A stretch of 64,000 nucleotides of DNA from Nemertoderma westbladi. Taxonomy: Eukaryota; Xenacoelomorpha; Nemertodermatida; Nemertodermatidae. The stretch spans positions 48,835 to 112,834 of the forward strand of contig JAUCBJ010008332.1 of assembly GCA_032718475.1 (NCBI GenBank), written 5' to 3'. The notes under the pieces were generated by a model, which saw only the letters and a list, made by a program, of their open reading frames with translations, ran no database searches and was not told the origin of the DNA. Below, piece after piece: positions 11,969 to 23,336 of the stretch. Position 1 is the stretch's first letter. Every line of letters begins with the position of its first letter. The position numbers and the translations under genes were made by a program.

Positions 11969-12240
11969 TTAGTTATGGTGGCCTATATCACAGTGGCTAA
12001 AGCCGGGACGACGGCCATGGAAAAGTAAATGCAGAAATGTTGTACCGAAGGGCAGTAGGTCAGGTTGGTTAGCGGTAGATGCATGCAGTAGATGTGGGTC
12101 TGCATGTAACAGATGCCATACCGGTACACTAAGGTTATGGTATTAGTGACCATAATAGAGTGGGGGGGGGGGGGGGGGGGTGTTAGGGGGATTCGTTCTT
12201 TGGTGGGGAATAATGGTATGAGTTATTAAAATATACTAAA

Positions 12241-12857
12241 ATATACTAAAATTAATTAAACGCTCTCTTTACTACTACTACTACTACTAGGTCGAGCGAA
12301 CTCGGACAAAATTTTTTTCTTTCAGTTGCGAGAGTAAACCGCTTGTGGTCGCAACTCCTACATGCGTCTTCGCAGTAGGTCGCCGTTGGTTGATTACCTT
12401 CCACCGACCTTGTCGCACGTCTAGCCGTTGGTTGATTACCTTCCGCCTATCCATGGCCTACAGCCCTGCTGCCGACTGTAGGGGTCCTTTTGTTACACCC
12501 TGAAACAAGTGTGCCTCCTGGGTTAGGTATCCAGTATAGACAGAGCGGGGCGTGTATCATCTCTATTGCAGATGCGTATCAAGCCTTTGCCTATGGTGCC
12601 CTAGGCGCTATAGCCCTCAATGACTTTATTTAGTTGACTGGGCTAAACCAACCCACTCTTGATCAACTAAATAATGAGTAGGCTACTGGCGCTTTTCGGG
12701 CCTGCCCTACTGGGCTGACAGCTATAGGTAGTACCACATTAGTGCCATAGTGGTAGCAGGAACTGGGGACCTGACCTGACTGACAAAATATAATATATTA
12801 TATTATAATATCTCCCTGGTTAAACGATATACTAAAATTAATTAAACGCTCTCTTTA
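12241..12857. mobile_element. 555-bp insert bracketed by identical 31-bp direct repeats
   Basis: The 31-bp word starting ATATACTAAAATTAATTAAA and ending CTCTCTTTA occurs at 12241-12271 and again, identically, at 12827-12857. The 555 bp between begins with a CTACTACTA microsatellite and ends in TA-rich sequence followed by CTCCCTGGTTAAACG. It has two copies of CCGTTGGTTGATTACCTTCC. No TIRs or open frame were seen. A target-primed retroposon, such as a 5'-truncated LINE or a SINE, would fit. A run of G lies upstream at about 12162-12180. Confidence 0.55.
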
Positions 12858-13050
12858 TACTGTATTATAGTCAAACATTCATTATTACATCAATATGACT
12901 ACATTAATTTACACCTGTAAAACAGTACAGAGTACAGTATGAGTCATCGTGGTTTGCGTGGGGACTACGGTGTAATTTTTTACCATGATTTTGTCCTATT
13001 TCCCTTTTACAAACTCTCTGGCCAGGCCAGGCGTCTTTCCCACTGAAACA

Positions 13051-13740
13051 CTAGGCCTTACAGTTGCCATCTGTTGATACGACTGCTCCTTTGTTATCTC
13101 CATGTGGCTTGGATTTGTTTAGACTATGAGGCACCTTTTTTCTCTCCCCTCCATTAAAATTCTCCCACTTATTTAATGGAACAAATAATTTCTTGTACAA
13201 AGGTGCCAGGTGGTAATTAATTACCTTGGCCAATGAGGGATCGCTCAACATCATTGTACATCGTTCTGATGATTCCTACTAAGCACTCAACTAGCTCTGG
13301 CAATGGTCTTGGTTTCCATTCAAAATGCTGCTTGATGATATGGTTGGCCGATTCACTGTTATTGTTGGTACAGAATTCATTAACTTGTCCTGATCTGCTT
13401 TGGTTTCCAAATGTATTCTAATATTAATGGTAGTACTCTATTGGATAAGCATTTCTTGAATTTCTTAGGAATTTGGCCATTTGCCATTATTTGATACACC
13501 CTGTCCTGGAATTCTTTCTCATCAATTTAATTTATTACACCATCGTCTTGCCCATAAAAAGGTTGACCAATAACTTTCCGACAGACGTGTCATGCTGCTC
13601 GACCATCATCCATTAGATGTTTACTGACGTTTTCTTGACATGGTTGAGGCAAAGAAGATGCATCGACGATGGAAACGCTAATTTAATCACCTCTTTGAGG
13701 GACAATTCTTCATCAGAGTCTATTTTAAGGTTTTGAACAG
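13051..13740 (-). pseudogene. MULE-like transposase fragment
   Basis: Conceptual translation across several frames gives, in order, LKEVIKLAFPSSMHLLCLNH followed by VKK (the MULE region around the CxH motif), EKEFQDRVYQIMANGQ, CTNNNSESANHIIKQ, WKPRPLPELVECLVGIIRT with DVERSLIG, and YHLAPLYKKLFVPLNKWENF. This is the order in Mutator-like transposases, where the TNN-ES motif lies in the C-terminal catalytic half. Frames change at least three times, so it is a dead fragment. Upstream minus-strand sequence to about 14400 may hold more, but I could not assign it. Confidence 0.62.
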
Positions 13741-14018
13741 GTGAGTCCTCTTAAGTGGGAGAGGAAGTAGAGGAATACGGCAAGATCCATATATCATTAA
13801 TGGACCTAGAAATATTTAATTTTCACCAGTTTCAAGTTGTATAACCAAGAGATTCTTAAATATGCAGGCCGTGCAGGCGTGCAAGCAACTTGCCAAGATT
13901 GAATGTTTTATCAATGGAAAGGACATAATTTCTGAGGCAGCAAAATTGTTCAATGTCTTTTATCTGTTGCCCGTTTCTGCTTTGTTTCTGATCTGCTTTG
14001 TGATCTGCTTTGTCTTGT

Positions 14019-14403
14019 GACAATGAATATATGCATCACCTATTCTTTTTGCATTTCCATGTGGCACACGTTATATATCAATATGATGGAAGGAGATTCT
14101 TTAACATATAGCACAGATTGAACGCAGTCGTTCGTCTGCACCATTGATTCAAGGGCTAAAAACCTCATCACCAAGATTGAGGCAAGCAATTGGCACCAAA
14201 GTTTCTGGGGTTGATTGCTTCAGCTGGTACTTCCTATTTCTCAGTGGTTTCATATTTCGGGAAGACACATACTCTTGTTGCATTATTTAATATGCCTTGT
14301 TTGGAGGGACGAGCCCCACTTACCCATCAGCACGACTCCACACTGCTTTGTGACAATGAATATATGCATCACCTATTCCTTTTGCATTTCCATGTGGCAC
14401 ATG
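14019..14403. repeat. Direct repeat pair of ~53 bp
   Basis: GTGACAATGAATATATGCAT and the following 33 bases occur at 14019-14071 and 14351-14403 with one or two differences. The 280 bp between contains no recognised gene. The rest of 13740-14840 is AT-rich sequence with nothing recognised. Confidence 0.6.
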
Positions 14404-14928
14404 TCCAATAAATACCCCCGTATACACGTACACTGCCCGATCCGAGTGGTTTATATACAAAACACACTAACTATTTGAATTGTCTGCTTTTAAGAAAGCA
14501 TAAAATCTTTTAACTGGGACGATTTGGTTGGGTTCTGGTTGTGGGTCTAAGGGTGTGTGTTAACTGACCCCATCGTCACGATATTAGGTGTAATACTAGT
14601 TCTGATATATATTGAATCAGCAAACCATAATTTATGAAGGCAATGAAACTATTTATTATATGGAAAACGAATAGCACTCTATTTCCCTTAGGACCCCGAA
14701 CCCGTCACGTATATTGAAGTTGTTGTTGGTGGTTGGCAGAATGTAAATCGATATTAGTTTTTGATATTAGATGTTAGTAAAGCTGCTTGAATATCTTACG
14801 TTTGTATTCATCATGCATACACTGTCTACAAAAAAACTGCATATGGTCACGCTGTGAAATATGAAAATCTGCTGGAGGTAATTGCAGACAATCAGCATGC
14901 ATCCATGATTCATTTATACCATTCGACC

Positions 14929-15146
14929 CGCAATTGTCGATTTAGTGGGGGTAGACACCTTCACAGTGCGAGTAGAGTGAATACTTTTCGAAATTTTCAT
15001 CAAATGTACACGCATCTTATCTCAAAATTTGAACATTGATCAATATCTGGTGATTGGGCAATTAGATTGGGCAATATCTCAATATGTATGTAATCACTCT
15101 ACTCTCGTTTTGCAGGTGTCTACCCCCACTAAATCGATAATTGCGG
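14929..15146. mobile_element. Small foldback (MITE-like) element
   Basis: The left end (CCGCAATTGTCGATTTAGTG, 14929 on) and right end (CACTAAATCGATAATTGCGG, ending at 15146) are inverted copies, and the match continues inward through GGGGGTAGACACC and the ACTCTACTC region. A partial third arm lies at about 15290-15345. The same family forms the core of the larger foldback at 18859-19673. Confidence 0.75.
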
Positions 15147-15868
15147 TTTCAATGAGCACAATTTGGATTCAGAGCAGTAATGGAAAGTAATATTTGTAGT
15201 GAAATGCATCTCACAATCTCACATTTACGCGTATATATTGGGTTCCGGCAACTGAAACATAATATAGAATATCTCGAGAAATAATCAATCTACTTTCATT
15301 TTGAAGGTGTCTACCATCACTATATCGATTATTGCGGTTCGGATTGTATAAGATATTTGCAATAGGAGTAGCAAAAGTTGGTAATAACCCAAATGGCTGT
15401 TATGGGGTAGTCGTGATAAGTGTCGATTGAGTGCAAAAATGTTGCCCTGGCCCTGGAGTTCCACTGAGTGCAAAAATGTTGCCATGGCCCTAGAGTTCCA
15501 CTAAATTTAAAACAATTACAGTATCACAATTTTCTACACATTTGTGCATTATTTTATAGGTGAGCCGAGTTGAATTTAGAAATTTTTTTTTTGGTCTACC
15601 CTACTCCTACAGTTGGATTGAGAGGTCATGATGAAGGTCATAACCATAAATTGTTTCATAAGTAATCACGCCTACTAATGTGCAAAAATAATTTTTCACA
15701 TAGAGTACGTAGTTCCAATTTGGAATTGGCTTCCAGCTGAGGTCGTAAATTCAAATTCGAAATTGTTATTTTCTTACAATTTAAAGGAACTTTATTTTCT
15801 TCCATTTTGCAAATTTATTAGGAATCTATTGTAAATAATATGTTTGTAAAGTTGTAAATATATTTTTT

Positions 15869-16130
15869 CCACCTTGGTGTAGTGGTTACATTGAATTCAC
15901 ATCTCCCGTAGGTCGTAGGTTCGATCCTCACATGGGCCAGGGCAGTTTACGTTTTGGCACGAATGCTTTAAAGGGACCAGCCAGGGCGCATCTCTACCTT
16001 GCAACCTTAAGTGGTAGCTAAATGAGTACTGGAGTTTCCTCTGGGGAGTAAAGTTCTGGGGGGACCACACTGGAAATAAGTTGTCAGACTTTGTGCGTAA
16101 TCCCTGCATAGCGGCCAAAGTAAATTTACT
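15869..16130 (+). mobile_element. tRNA-derived SINE, family 2
   Basis: Box A (TGGTGTAGTGG, 15875-15885) and box B (GGTTCGATCCT, 15918-15928) are followed by a body containing GAATGCTTTAAAGG, CCTTGCAACCTTAA and CTGGGGGGACCACACTGG. A second, diverged copy of the same body lies at 48425-48665. Confidence 0.7.
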
Positions 16131-16599
16131 TTACTTTTTTTAATTTGTATATTAATTGCCGTATTTTAAGTTGAATGAATATGTTTTACTCATTTGTTAT
16201 CCTTTTTTAGCTTGTTCCTGAATTTACACATGGTTATTTTTTATAATACTGGTATTCACTAAATTTTAATATTTTTACTCTTTATTCTTTTTTTGTACTA
16301 ATTGCACTTTGTGCTCTAACTGTCTCAACTGTTAATTTTTAAATTAGTCTTTTTTTTATTATTGGATTGTTTTAAAGACACATTTTGGTCTAGCAACTAG
16401 TAATTAATTATTAATTAAACCCTTAACTCGAGCAATCGTAAAGTATTCTGGCTTACGCTCACTGATTCGGTATTTCCACCTGTGCTTGAATGCAATCAAC
16501 CAATCATCTCCAGGCATTCCGTTTCTGAAGAATTTATTTCCTTGCCCAATAGGAGTACACTTTAAATATGATTGTATAATTATCCTGACCTGTTTAAAT

Positions 16600-18060
16600 C
16601 CCAGAGGCCAACCCTAAATCACACATATACTCCGAAGCATCCACCTTCAATAATTGGAGCCAGAGCTGGTGGTCGACCAGCTCCAAAACTCGAATGTCTA
16701 GAATGTTGTGCAAGTAGCTCAACAATGCGCGATTTGTCTTCAAATAATAATGTAGCCGTCAAGACTCCCATGTCAAAACATTCGATGAGATCATTAGATG
16801 CTAGTGTAAAGTCGTGTCGATTTTCAGCTGAATTCAATGTAAACTATCTTGCTATAGGTGTCCTTATTGTTTGGAATTTCGTCAATTGTTACCTGGTACG
16901 GTAAACCCAAAATGCAGGAAGCAAGTGATTTAGAAAAGCAGTGGGGCCCTGGGCATACATTCAACAGAGCTAATGCGGTCATCATGCCAAATGTTTAAAT
17001 TTATTATTGTCAATCACATTGTGGCGAAACGTGTAAGATGGAAATGAGCCTCGCAATATAGTTCCAGGCTGTTGAAGAAAAAACAAAGTAAACATTTCTT
17101 TCGTAGGCCCTCCTGTATCAACTGCAGGCTCCCCTAAAAACTTCACGCTATCAAGTGGACTTTGAATTGGTTCATCCTCCAGTGTATCATAAATACTTTG
17201 TACTACAGAGCTTTGAGGAATTTCGAAATGTGTAATTATTGTAGGTTCTGCATTTGCTATTAATAGCTCCTTAAGTTGAATGATAGCATCTTTGAGAGAT
17301 GTAATTTCGTCTGTGCCAGTAGTCGCTGAGGCTGCGCAATCACCATGCGCTTCACCATGTTCCAAGTCACTAAAACTTTCCTTAGATCCATTATCATTAA
17401 CCGTAACTGGAAGCACATCACCGTTAAAAAACTGATCAACATCCAACAAACATCCGTCGTAGTTGACAATAAAACTGCCGACATAGTCTTCCGATTGTGA
17501 TATAGAAACGTGTTCAGCATTCATTTCAGGAACAGCTACAAGTTCCGGTATAGAGCTGCTGCAATGCGAAGTATTTGTAGGAACTTCACGATCGGTGGTA
17601 CCAGTATTTGATTTCGCAAGTAAAATGGGACGAATCTTCCATGACTCAATGCATTTATTTATACAATAACCCCGAATGCTCCCGTAGTCAGACTAATCTT
17701 CACCACATTTGTTTAATAAAGTGAAACTATAGTATAGCTCGAGCGCAGGTGTGGGAGCCGCAGCTTCTTCAACCGGGATTTTCGCCAGCTTCTCCAGTAC
17801 TGGTGCTAAAAACAATTGAAACTAAATCATCTATCACTGAACTTATTGGTGCTTCCATCGAGCAGTTCACTCTTAAATAACCATTTTCACCAAGTGGATC
17901 TTTAATAATTCTGGGCTTTGGCGTAATTATCAGGTGAAGAACTTTTCAAACTGCAGTCAACTTTAAGAATAAATGTGATATAATTAAATGGATTCAACTT
18001 CCGAATCTTGCGATGAGGCATTCTGTGTGACACAGAACCTGCTCCAACTATAGGTGCTAT
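16600..18060 (-). pseudogene. Decayed HECT-type ubiquitin ligase-like gene (copy 2)
   Basis: On the minus strand, 17830-18060 resembles the N-terminal domain of copy 1. An exon from 17805 (after GTTTTTAG) carries an acidic linker and the HECT N-lobe signature VKFLGEPAVDTGGPTKEMFT. One frame over, it continues as MMTALALLNVCPGPHCFSKS and LPYQVTIDEIP, then a middle region at 16619-16837 (DMGVLTATLLFEDKSRIVEL). Breaks are an in-frame TAG at 17693-17695, a one-base shift near 16985, and further shifts upstream. No C-lobe or catalytic Cys was found below 16600, so the copy is truncated as well as broken. Domain order matches the G2E3-like HECT genes that are often multicopy in invertebrates. Confidence 0.7.
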
Positions 18061-18267
18061 TGGGGTAGAAAAGTTCTAGAAACAAAAAATATTTGTTCTA
18101 CTGGTAGAACATATTTTTTTTTAAAAATGAATAGCTGAATAGGGTTCTATCACATTTGAGGCACAGTGACAACTGACAAACACCTTTCCTGCTTTCCCCA
18201 GTGGCCATTTTGGACCAATTTGTCTCAAATTTCACACAGACTCTCTCGGACCTATGTGTAACTTCAT

Positions 18268-18390
18268 GGGTCCTACTAAATACTACAAAAAGCACAAAAA
18301 AAGCACAAAAAAGTCAAGAACATCACAAAAAAAACACAAAAAAGCACAAAAAAGTAAAAAAAAAGCACAAAAAAGCACAAAAAAGCAACC
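18268..18390. repeat. AAAGCAC-rich tract with inverted copy at 34795-34905
   Basis: A run of AAAAAGCACAAAA-type words follows CTACTAAATACTACAAAAAG. The reverse complement of the same arrangement is at about 34795-34905. Open frames over either copy are low-complexity artefacts. Confidence 0.6.
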
Positions 18391-18554
18391 TAATAGCTGT
18401 TTATTGAGCTTGTAACTGTGTAATAGAACAGATGATAGAAGCAATATTGTGTGATAATTGTGATATTGTGCAATAATAATCAGATAGTGCAGTAGTGTCT
18501 AGGCTACCGGTAGGATAATCCCATGTACAGTATGCTTTCATGGCATGTATGTAT

Positions 18555-20110
18555 AGTAGGGCAGTGCGTTTTTTACTTTTTTTCGATTTCATTGTTCTAC
18601 CGGTGCACAAAAGTTGCCAAATGGTATAAAATTAAGGCAAAAAAAATTTCTCCAAATTTCATCTATATCTTGACGGATCCCAAGGGGGTTGAAATTTTAA
18701 GCCTTCGCGATGCACCACAATGAAATTTATAACAATATAACACATTGATGAAAGATCAATGACGCAAGAAAGAACTTCCTTCATGCATCAAATGTCATCA
18801 AATGGGTCCAAACGTAGTTAGATACCAAAATTTTAAATTTTGGATCAAGGGAACTAGTGCCACAGGCACAAGGCCAGAAGCTACCCTTTGGCGCTAGTGA
18901 CGATTATTCTCAATTTTTGCGATGGCCAACTTTTAGTACTCCTACTGCATTAATAGTATGCTCATTAGAACCACAATGACCGATTTAGTGGGGGTAGACA
19001 CCTTCAAAACTAACGTAGAGCGAATAGTTCTTGAGATATCGCAGAAAATGTGAAGTCCGGCACAAGTCTACATTACGGCCTTGAAGCGATATGGGCAAAT
19101 ACACTAACAATGATACTTTGAATTATCTTAAGGCATCAAAAATATACACATCACTGCAACAAGTTGATTTAGTGTATACAGGCACCTTCAAAATGAAAGA
19201 GTAGTGATTAGTTCACTATAGTTTTTGTACGAAATGTGTGGAATGGGTCAACTCAATCTCAATATCAAGTATCAATAAATTGGTGGACATAGTCTTGACA
19301 TTTTGTAAAATAGCTCAAGAACTACTGACTCTACTCTTATTTTGAAGGTGTCTACACCCACTACATTGATCATTTTCTGTCATGTGTCTATTCTTGATTC
19401 CTTGAGATAATTCAAAGTATCATTTTATTATATTTGTCCATATCACATCAAGGCGGTAATGTAGACTTGTGCCGGACTTCATATTTTCCGCGATATCTCA
19501 AGAACTATTCGCTCTATGCTTGTTTTGATGGTGTCTACCCCCACTAAATCGGTCATTGCGGTTCTAATGAGCATAATATTAAAGCAGTAGGAGAACTAAA
19601 AGTTGGCCATCGCGAAAATTGAGAATAATCGTCACTTGCGCCAAAGGGTAGGTTCTGCCCATATGCCTGTGGCCGGTCCGACGAATCTGTACAAATAAGT
19701 ACAAAAAAAATACAAAATAGTACAAAAGAGTACAAAATAGTACAATAAAGTGCAAAAATAGTACAAAAGAGTGCAAAAATAGTACAAAAGAGTACAAACG
19801 AGTGAGAAACGCTTGCAAAACGTGTATTCAAGTGTAGTTCAAATCGTGTAGAGGGTCGTACATGATGTGCAAAATAAAACAAAGCATAGTGGGGCGAGCC
19901 ACGCATTGAGTGGGGAGCTGATCTAGCAGTCAGAGAGCATGACAATACAATCTTATGAGTTTTTAATGCAGCTTTTTGTGTTCTAAAAACACAAAAACGG
20001 TCCCAAGCCCGTAAAAATGCAGATGCACAATCAAGATGCAAGAATGCAGAATCACGTTGCACACTTAAATAGCAATCAAGAACACCAAGTAGGACCTTCC
20101 CAGGTAGCAA
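18555..20110. mobile_element. Dispersed repeat, copy 1, carrying a foldback insert
   Basis: The sequence from the ACCGGTGCACAAAAGTTGCC region (about 18600) to the AATAGCAATCAAGAACACC region (about 20095) is present in reverse orientation at 32890-33630. The exception is 18859-19673, which is absent there. Shared landmarks include GGATCCCAAGGGGGTTGAAA, the AGTACAAAA-rich tract and GGGGCGAGCCACGCATTGAG. Long open frames over the AGTACAAAA tract are repeat artefacts. Family unknown. Confidence 0.7.
18859..19673. mobile_element. Foldback element nested in the dispersed repeat
   Basis: The inverted termini are GCCACAGGCA (18859-18868) and TGCCTGTGGC (19664-19673). The arms stay complementary inward for about 180 bp, through CTACCCTTTGGCGC, GACGATTATTCTC, GATTTAGTGGGGGTAGACAC and GAATAGTTCTTGAGATATCG. 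A second inverted pair lies deeper (about 19162-19215 and 19320-19375). The empty counterpart at about 33300-33330 reads straight across. No target duplication was certain. Confidence 0.75.
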
Positions 20111-20229
20111 ATGTAGTTCAAACAAACATTCCACAGAATAAATAAACGTTAAATTTTCGTTATTTTTAGTGATTTGAATTGGCGTCCAAGGTGGCAGAAT
20201 GTGCATTGGTAATTGTATCGCAGCAATAT

Positions 20230-22170
20230 AAATATTTTATTATTGAAATATTGTTGTAATAAATTATTACACTGTACTAAGGCTTTTAACAAAAATAAAA
20301 TTAGACACTTCATGCTCTGTTATTTCTAACTACTGGGTGATATGTGATTATAATTTATTCAAATTATACTTTTCAGATTTCTAAGACGATTATTCAAGCT
20401 GTGATGGGATCTCGTGTTATGGGGAGCAACTACAAAGGAGACAATGAGAAAGTTAAGGTTTGAACGAAGCGCGGGCCAGTTCCATTAGCCGGTGGTGGGG
20501 GAAAAAGTTCACATATGTCATGGTTATTCGTTACACCTCTTGGGATAGAAGTAAACCGCTGAAGTTAAAAAATGTAAACAACATACAGATGTCTGTTAAT
20601 CAGCTGTATAAATATAAATGTTATAAATCAAACTAAACTGTAGGTTAATATGTTTTTTATACATAAATAATTACCTCAATTAATATGTTAATTATATTCT
20701 AAATATTAATATTATATTGGAAGATGAGGCGGGAATGTGGAGCCAGGGATATTAACCCTTAGCATATTCTAATATAAATGAGGAAGGGCACACGCAATGA
20801 AGCCACTTATGAACGATTTTGTGTTTCTTAAAATTTATAATTGCCGAATAATATACTGTATTTGGCTAAGATTAGTGCAGATCGTGAATTTCACGAATAA
20901 ACGGGCATAGGGGCTCATAAAAAAACCTTCGCAGATAATTTCTTTAATGTTTTGATATCAGTGCCTGACATCCTAAAGTATCTGAAATGGGAAATTGGAA
21001 GCAAATTCCGTTATGTGTGGGCTCCTACTTTAAAGTTGAAATAGACTACATTTTTTAACATTTTCCAAAATCTCTGTGCGAATATTGCCACAATTAAGGT
21101 GAAAATACAGTCATTATTATAAATAACATTAATCCTAGTCTGTTTATTTGCCTGTGTGAGTGATGTTTCAACCTCGGTTGTAGTTAAGAAATAAATTAAT
21201 TTTGGTTTCCTAGAGATCAATCAACTTCGTTTGAAAAAATAATAAAACGCTATTGCAAATTTCGTAATTCCGTAACGGAAACATGACATTTTTTTAAAAT
21301 AGCTTTTAAAATACTCAACATGTGACATTCAAATTTTAAATTCTTTTCCTCTAACCGATGAGCAGCAATACGCAATTATTTTCCTTTTGTGCCAATGTGA
21401 TATATAAGTCGAGATATTTGCGTTACGTAATTACAATTTCACGTTACGGAATTATGTTACGGAATTACAATTTTCCAACAATGTGTGAGGTTAGTCTTGG
21501 TGTAGACTGTAGAGTGGTATAGTGCGAGACGTTATTGTTGGTGTAGACTGGTACACTGCGAGACGTTATTGTTGGTGTAGACTGGTACACTGCGAGACGT
21601 TAGTTCATCTAAGTTATCTTCGAAACACCAGGTAACACTTTATCTGGGAAAAGTCGTGCGAATGTAATTCCGTAACGATGAGATTCTGTTTGGTTCACCT
21701 CTAATGTTATTTTTATTATACTGTATTTGTATTGTTAAGAGAGAAGGTAAGCCAATCGCTGGGAGAGATGGCATTTCAATATTTCAACTATAATGACCCC
21801 CTGGGCGAAATTGGGTTAAGAGCAATGTACTCTCAGTACGAAAATTGTAACGTAAATGGATAATAGTAAAAAAAATACTACATATACATTTTTGTTTTAT
21901 CTCTAGAAATAAATAATTGAAATATTCATAGGAATATAAATCACTACAATCACAATTACAATAATTCCCTATAAATCAGGAATACAAAACGAGTAGATCA
22001 AGTTTCTAGTGTTTTATATTGGTCCGATGTCTCTTCACCCTTTTTTTCTGATCGGGCTTTCTTGCCACTGATTGTTTTTGTGGCATTAACATTTTGCCAT
22101 GTTTAGATGAGACAATGTTTCCTTCAATTATTCGCTTGCGTTTAGCACTTTCAATAAATCCTCGAAACAG
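20230..22170. other. Non-coding stretch with a 34-bp tandem triplet
   Basis: A short exon-like segment at about 20378-20458 (after TTTTCAG; MGSRVMGSNYKGDNEKVK) could not be assigned. At 21493-21606 there are about three copies of a 34-bp unit containing GGTGTAGACTGGTACACTGC. The word ATTCCGTAACG recurs near 21265 and 21665. Otherwise this is AT-rich sequence with nothing recognised. Confidence 0.4.
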
Positions 22171-22173
22171 TAC

Positions 22174-22912
22174 TTATTTCTCATTTTCACTCTTTGTAAT
22201 CCAATCATGTCTATCGATGTGAAAACGCTTAAATTGCTGCGACAACTTATAATTTCCGCTACCGTACAACGCTCGTCGTAAATCTAACATTTGCAAGCTT
22301 GTGATTTCGCTGATCTGGAGATACGAGGGACAGTTCTGAGTTACTGTCGTAGTAGTTTCCATTTCCCACCATCTCTACTGCCGTGCGTACGCGAAGTTCT
22401 AATGAAGATTCTTCACTACCAGAAATTGCAATCGATATTGCATTGAATAAACAATTGCCATCTCCGCGAACAACGACGGGCACTTGTTTCACATTTGCGT
22501 TTATAATGTTAGTATCCCGCATTAAGGAATAGGAAAGCTCATCTATATCATGAATATCACTATCATAAGTGACCTCTCGCATTCCAAACATTGGAACATT
22601 CCTTAAATGAATTTGTTCTATAATACATGCATGTCGTAAATTTGCCATTCCAGTGACAGCTGCATTACTAATTCGAAGCAACGCTTTTCCGAAGTGAAAA
22701 TTTCCAGAACCATTGGAGTTGCATTTAAAACAATAATATTCATTTTTAATACTTTGCAACGATTGTAACTGAGAACGTGATAACAATTCGCAGGTATCGT
22801 GAAACCAGTTATTGCATCCCCCGCACCACACACAGTCAGTTATACAGGGTTTGTGACATATCCTGCAAGGATAATTATTTTGTAACTTCTTCTTAGCGGC
22901 ATATCTATTGCT
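22174..22912 (-). CDS. PHD finger plus OTU-like domain protein, probably transposon-linked or decaying
   Basis: The exon probably starts after ATATTCTAG near 22912. A Cys/His cluster follows: CRICHKPC, then CVWCGGCNNWFHDTC and CFKC, matching a C4HC3 PHD finger, which usually reads histone tails. About 100 residues later, VPVVVRGDGNCLFNAISIAI matches the active-site motif of OTU-type cysteine peptidases (GDGNCLF, Cys nucleophile), followed by LELRVRTAVEMVGNGNYYDS. The frame then ends at 22259. A continuation in another frame (ending at 22174) suggests a frameshift in the C-terminal part. PHD-OTU combinations are often found in multicopy, mobile-element-associated genes of invertebrates. The deubiquitinase role is inferred from the motif only. 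Confidence 0.6.
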
Positions 22913-23331
22913 AGAATATTAAATTGTTTTAATGCAACTACAGCAGAACTACAGTATAAAGATAATAAACATCACACAAATACATCTTGCGAAACGTCAA
23001 TCAATTCCTTTACTAACAGAATTCCTATTTTTACTAGAATCAAAATTAACTTTATGTCTACACAATTTCATGGCGGGCGTCACAATAATACTAATAAAAT
23101 GCTAGCTATCTATAGCTACGAAGAAGAAGTACTGTATAGTCTCTGATACGGTTCGCAGAAACGGTTTATTAAAGAAAGATTCTGCAAATAACTAAATGAC
23201 TAAAATACTGTACCTAAAACTGACACACGCAATGATTGGAGAAACGAAATGGTATGCAGCTGATGCAACATTATAGAGTAATTATATGTACTCTACCTTG
23301 CAAATTGTTATGTTTGCGACCAATAGCAGTG
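22913..23331. other. Non-coding spacer before the LTR retrotransposon
   Basis: AT-rich sequence with no recognised feature. It ends in the left copy of the CAGAG target duplication (23332-23336). Confidence 0.5.
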
Positions 23332-23336
23332 CAGAG

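Noticed and set aside
19553-20206. 217-codon minus-strand open frame
   Set aside because: It runs through the AGTACAAAA tract of a dispersed repeat, and the sister copy at 33051-33308 does not preserve the full frame.
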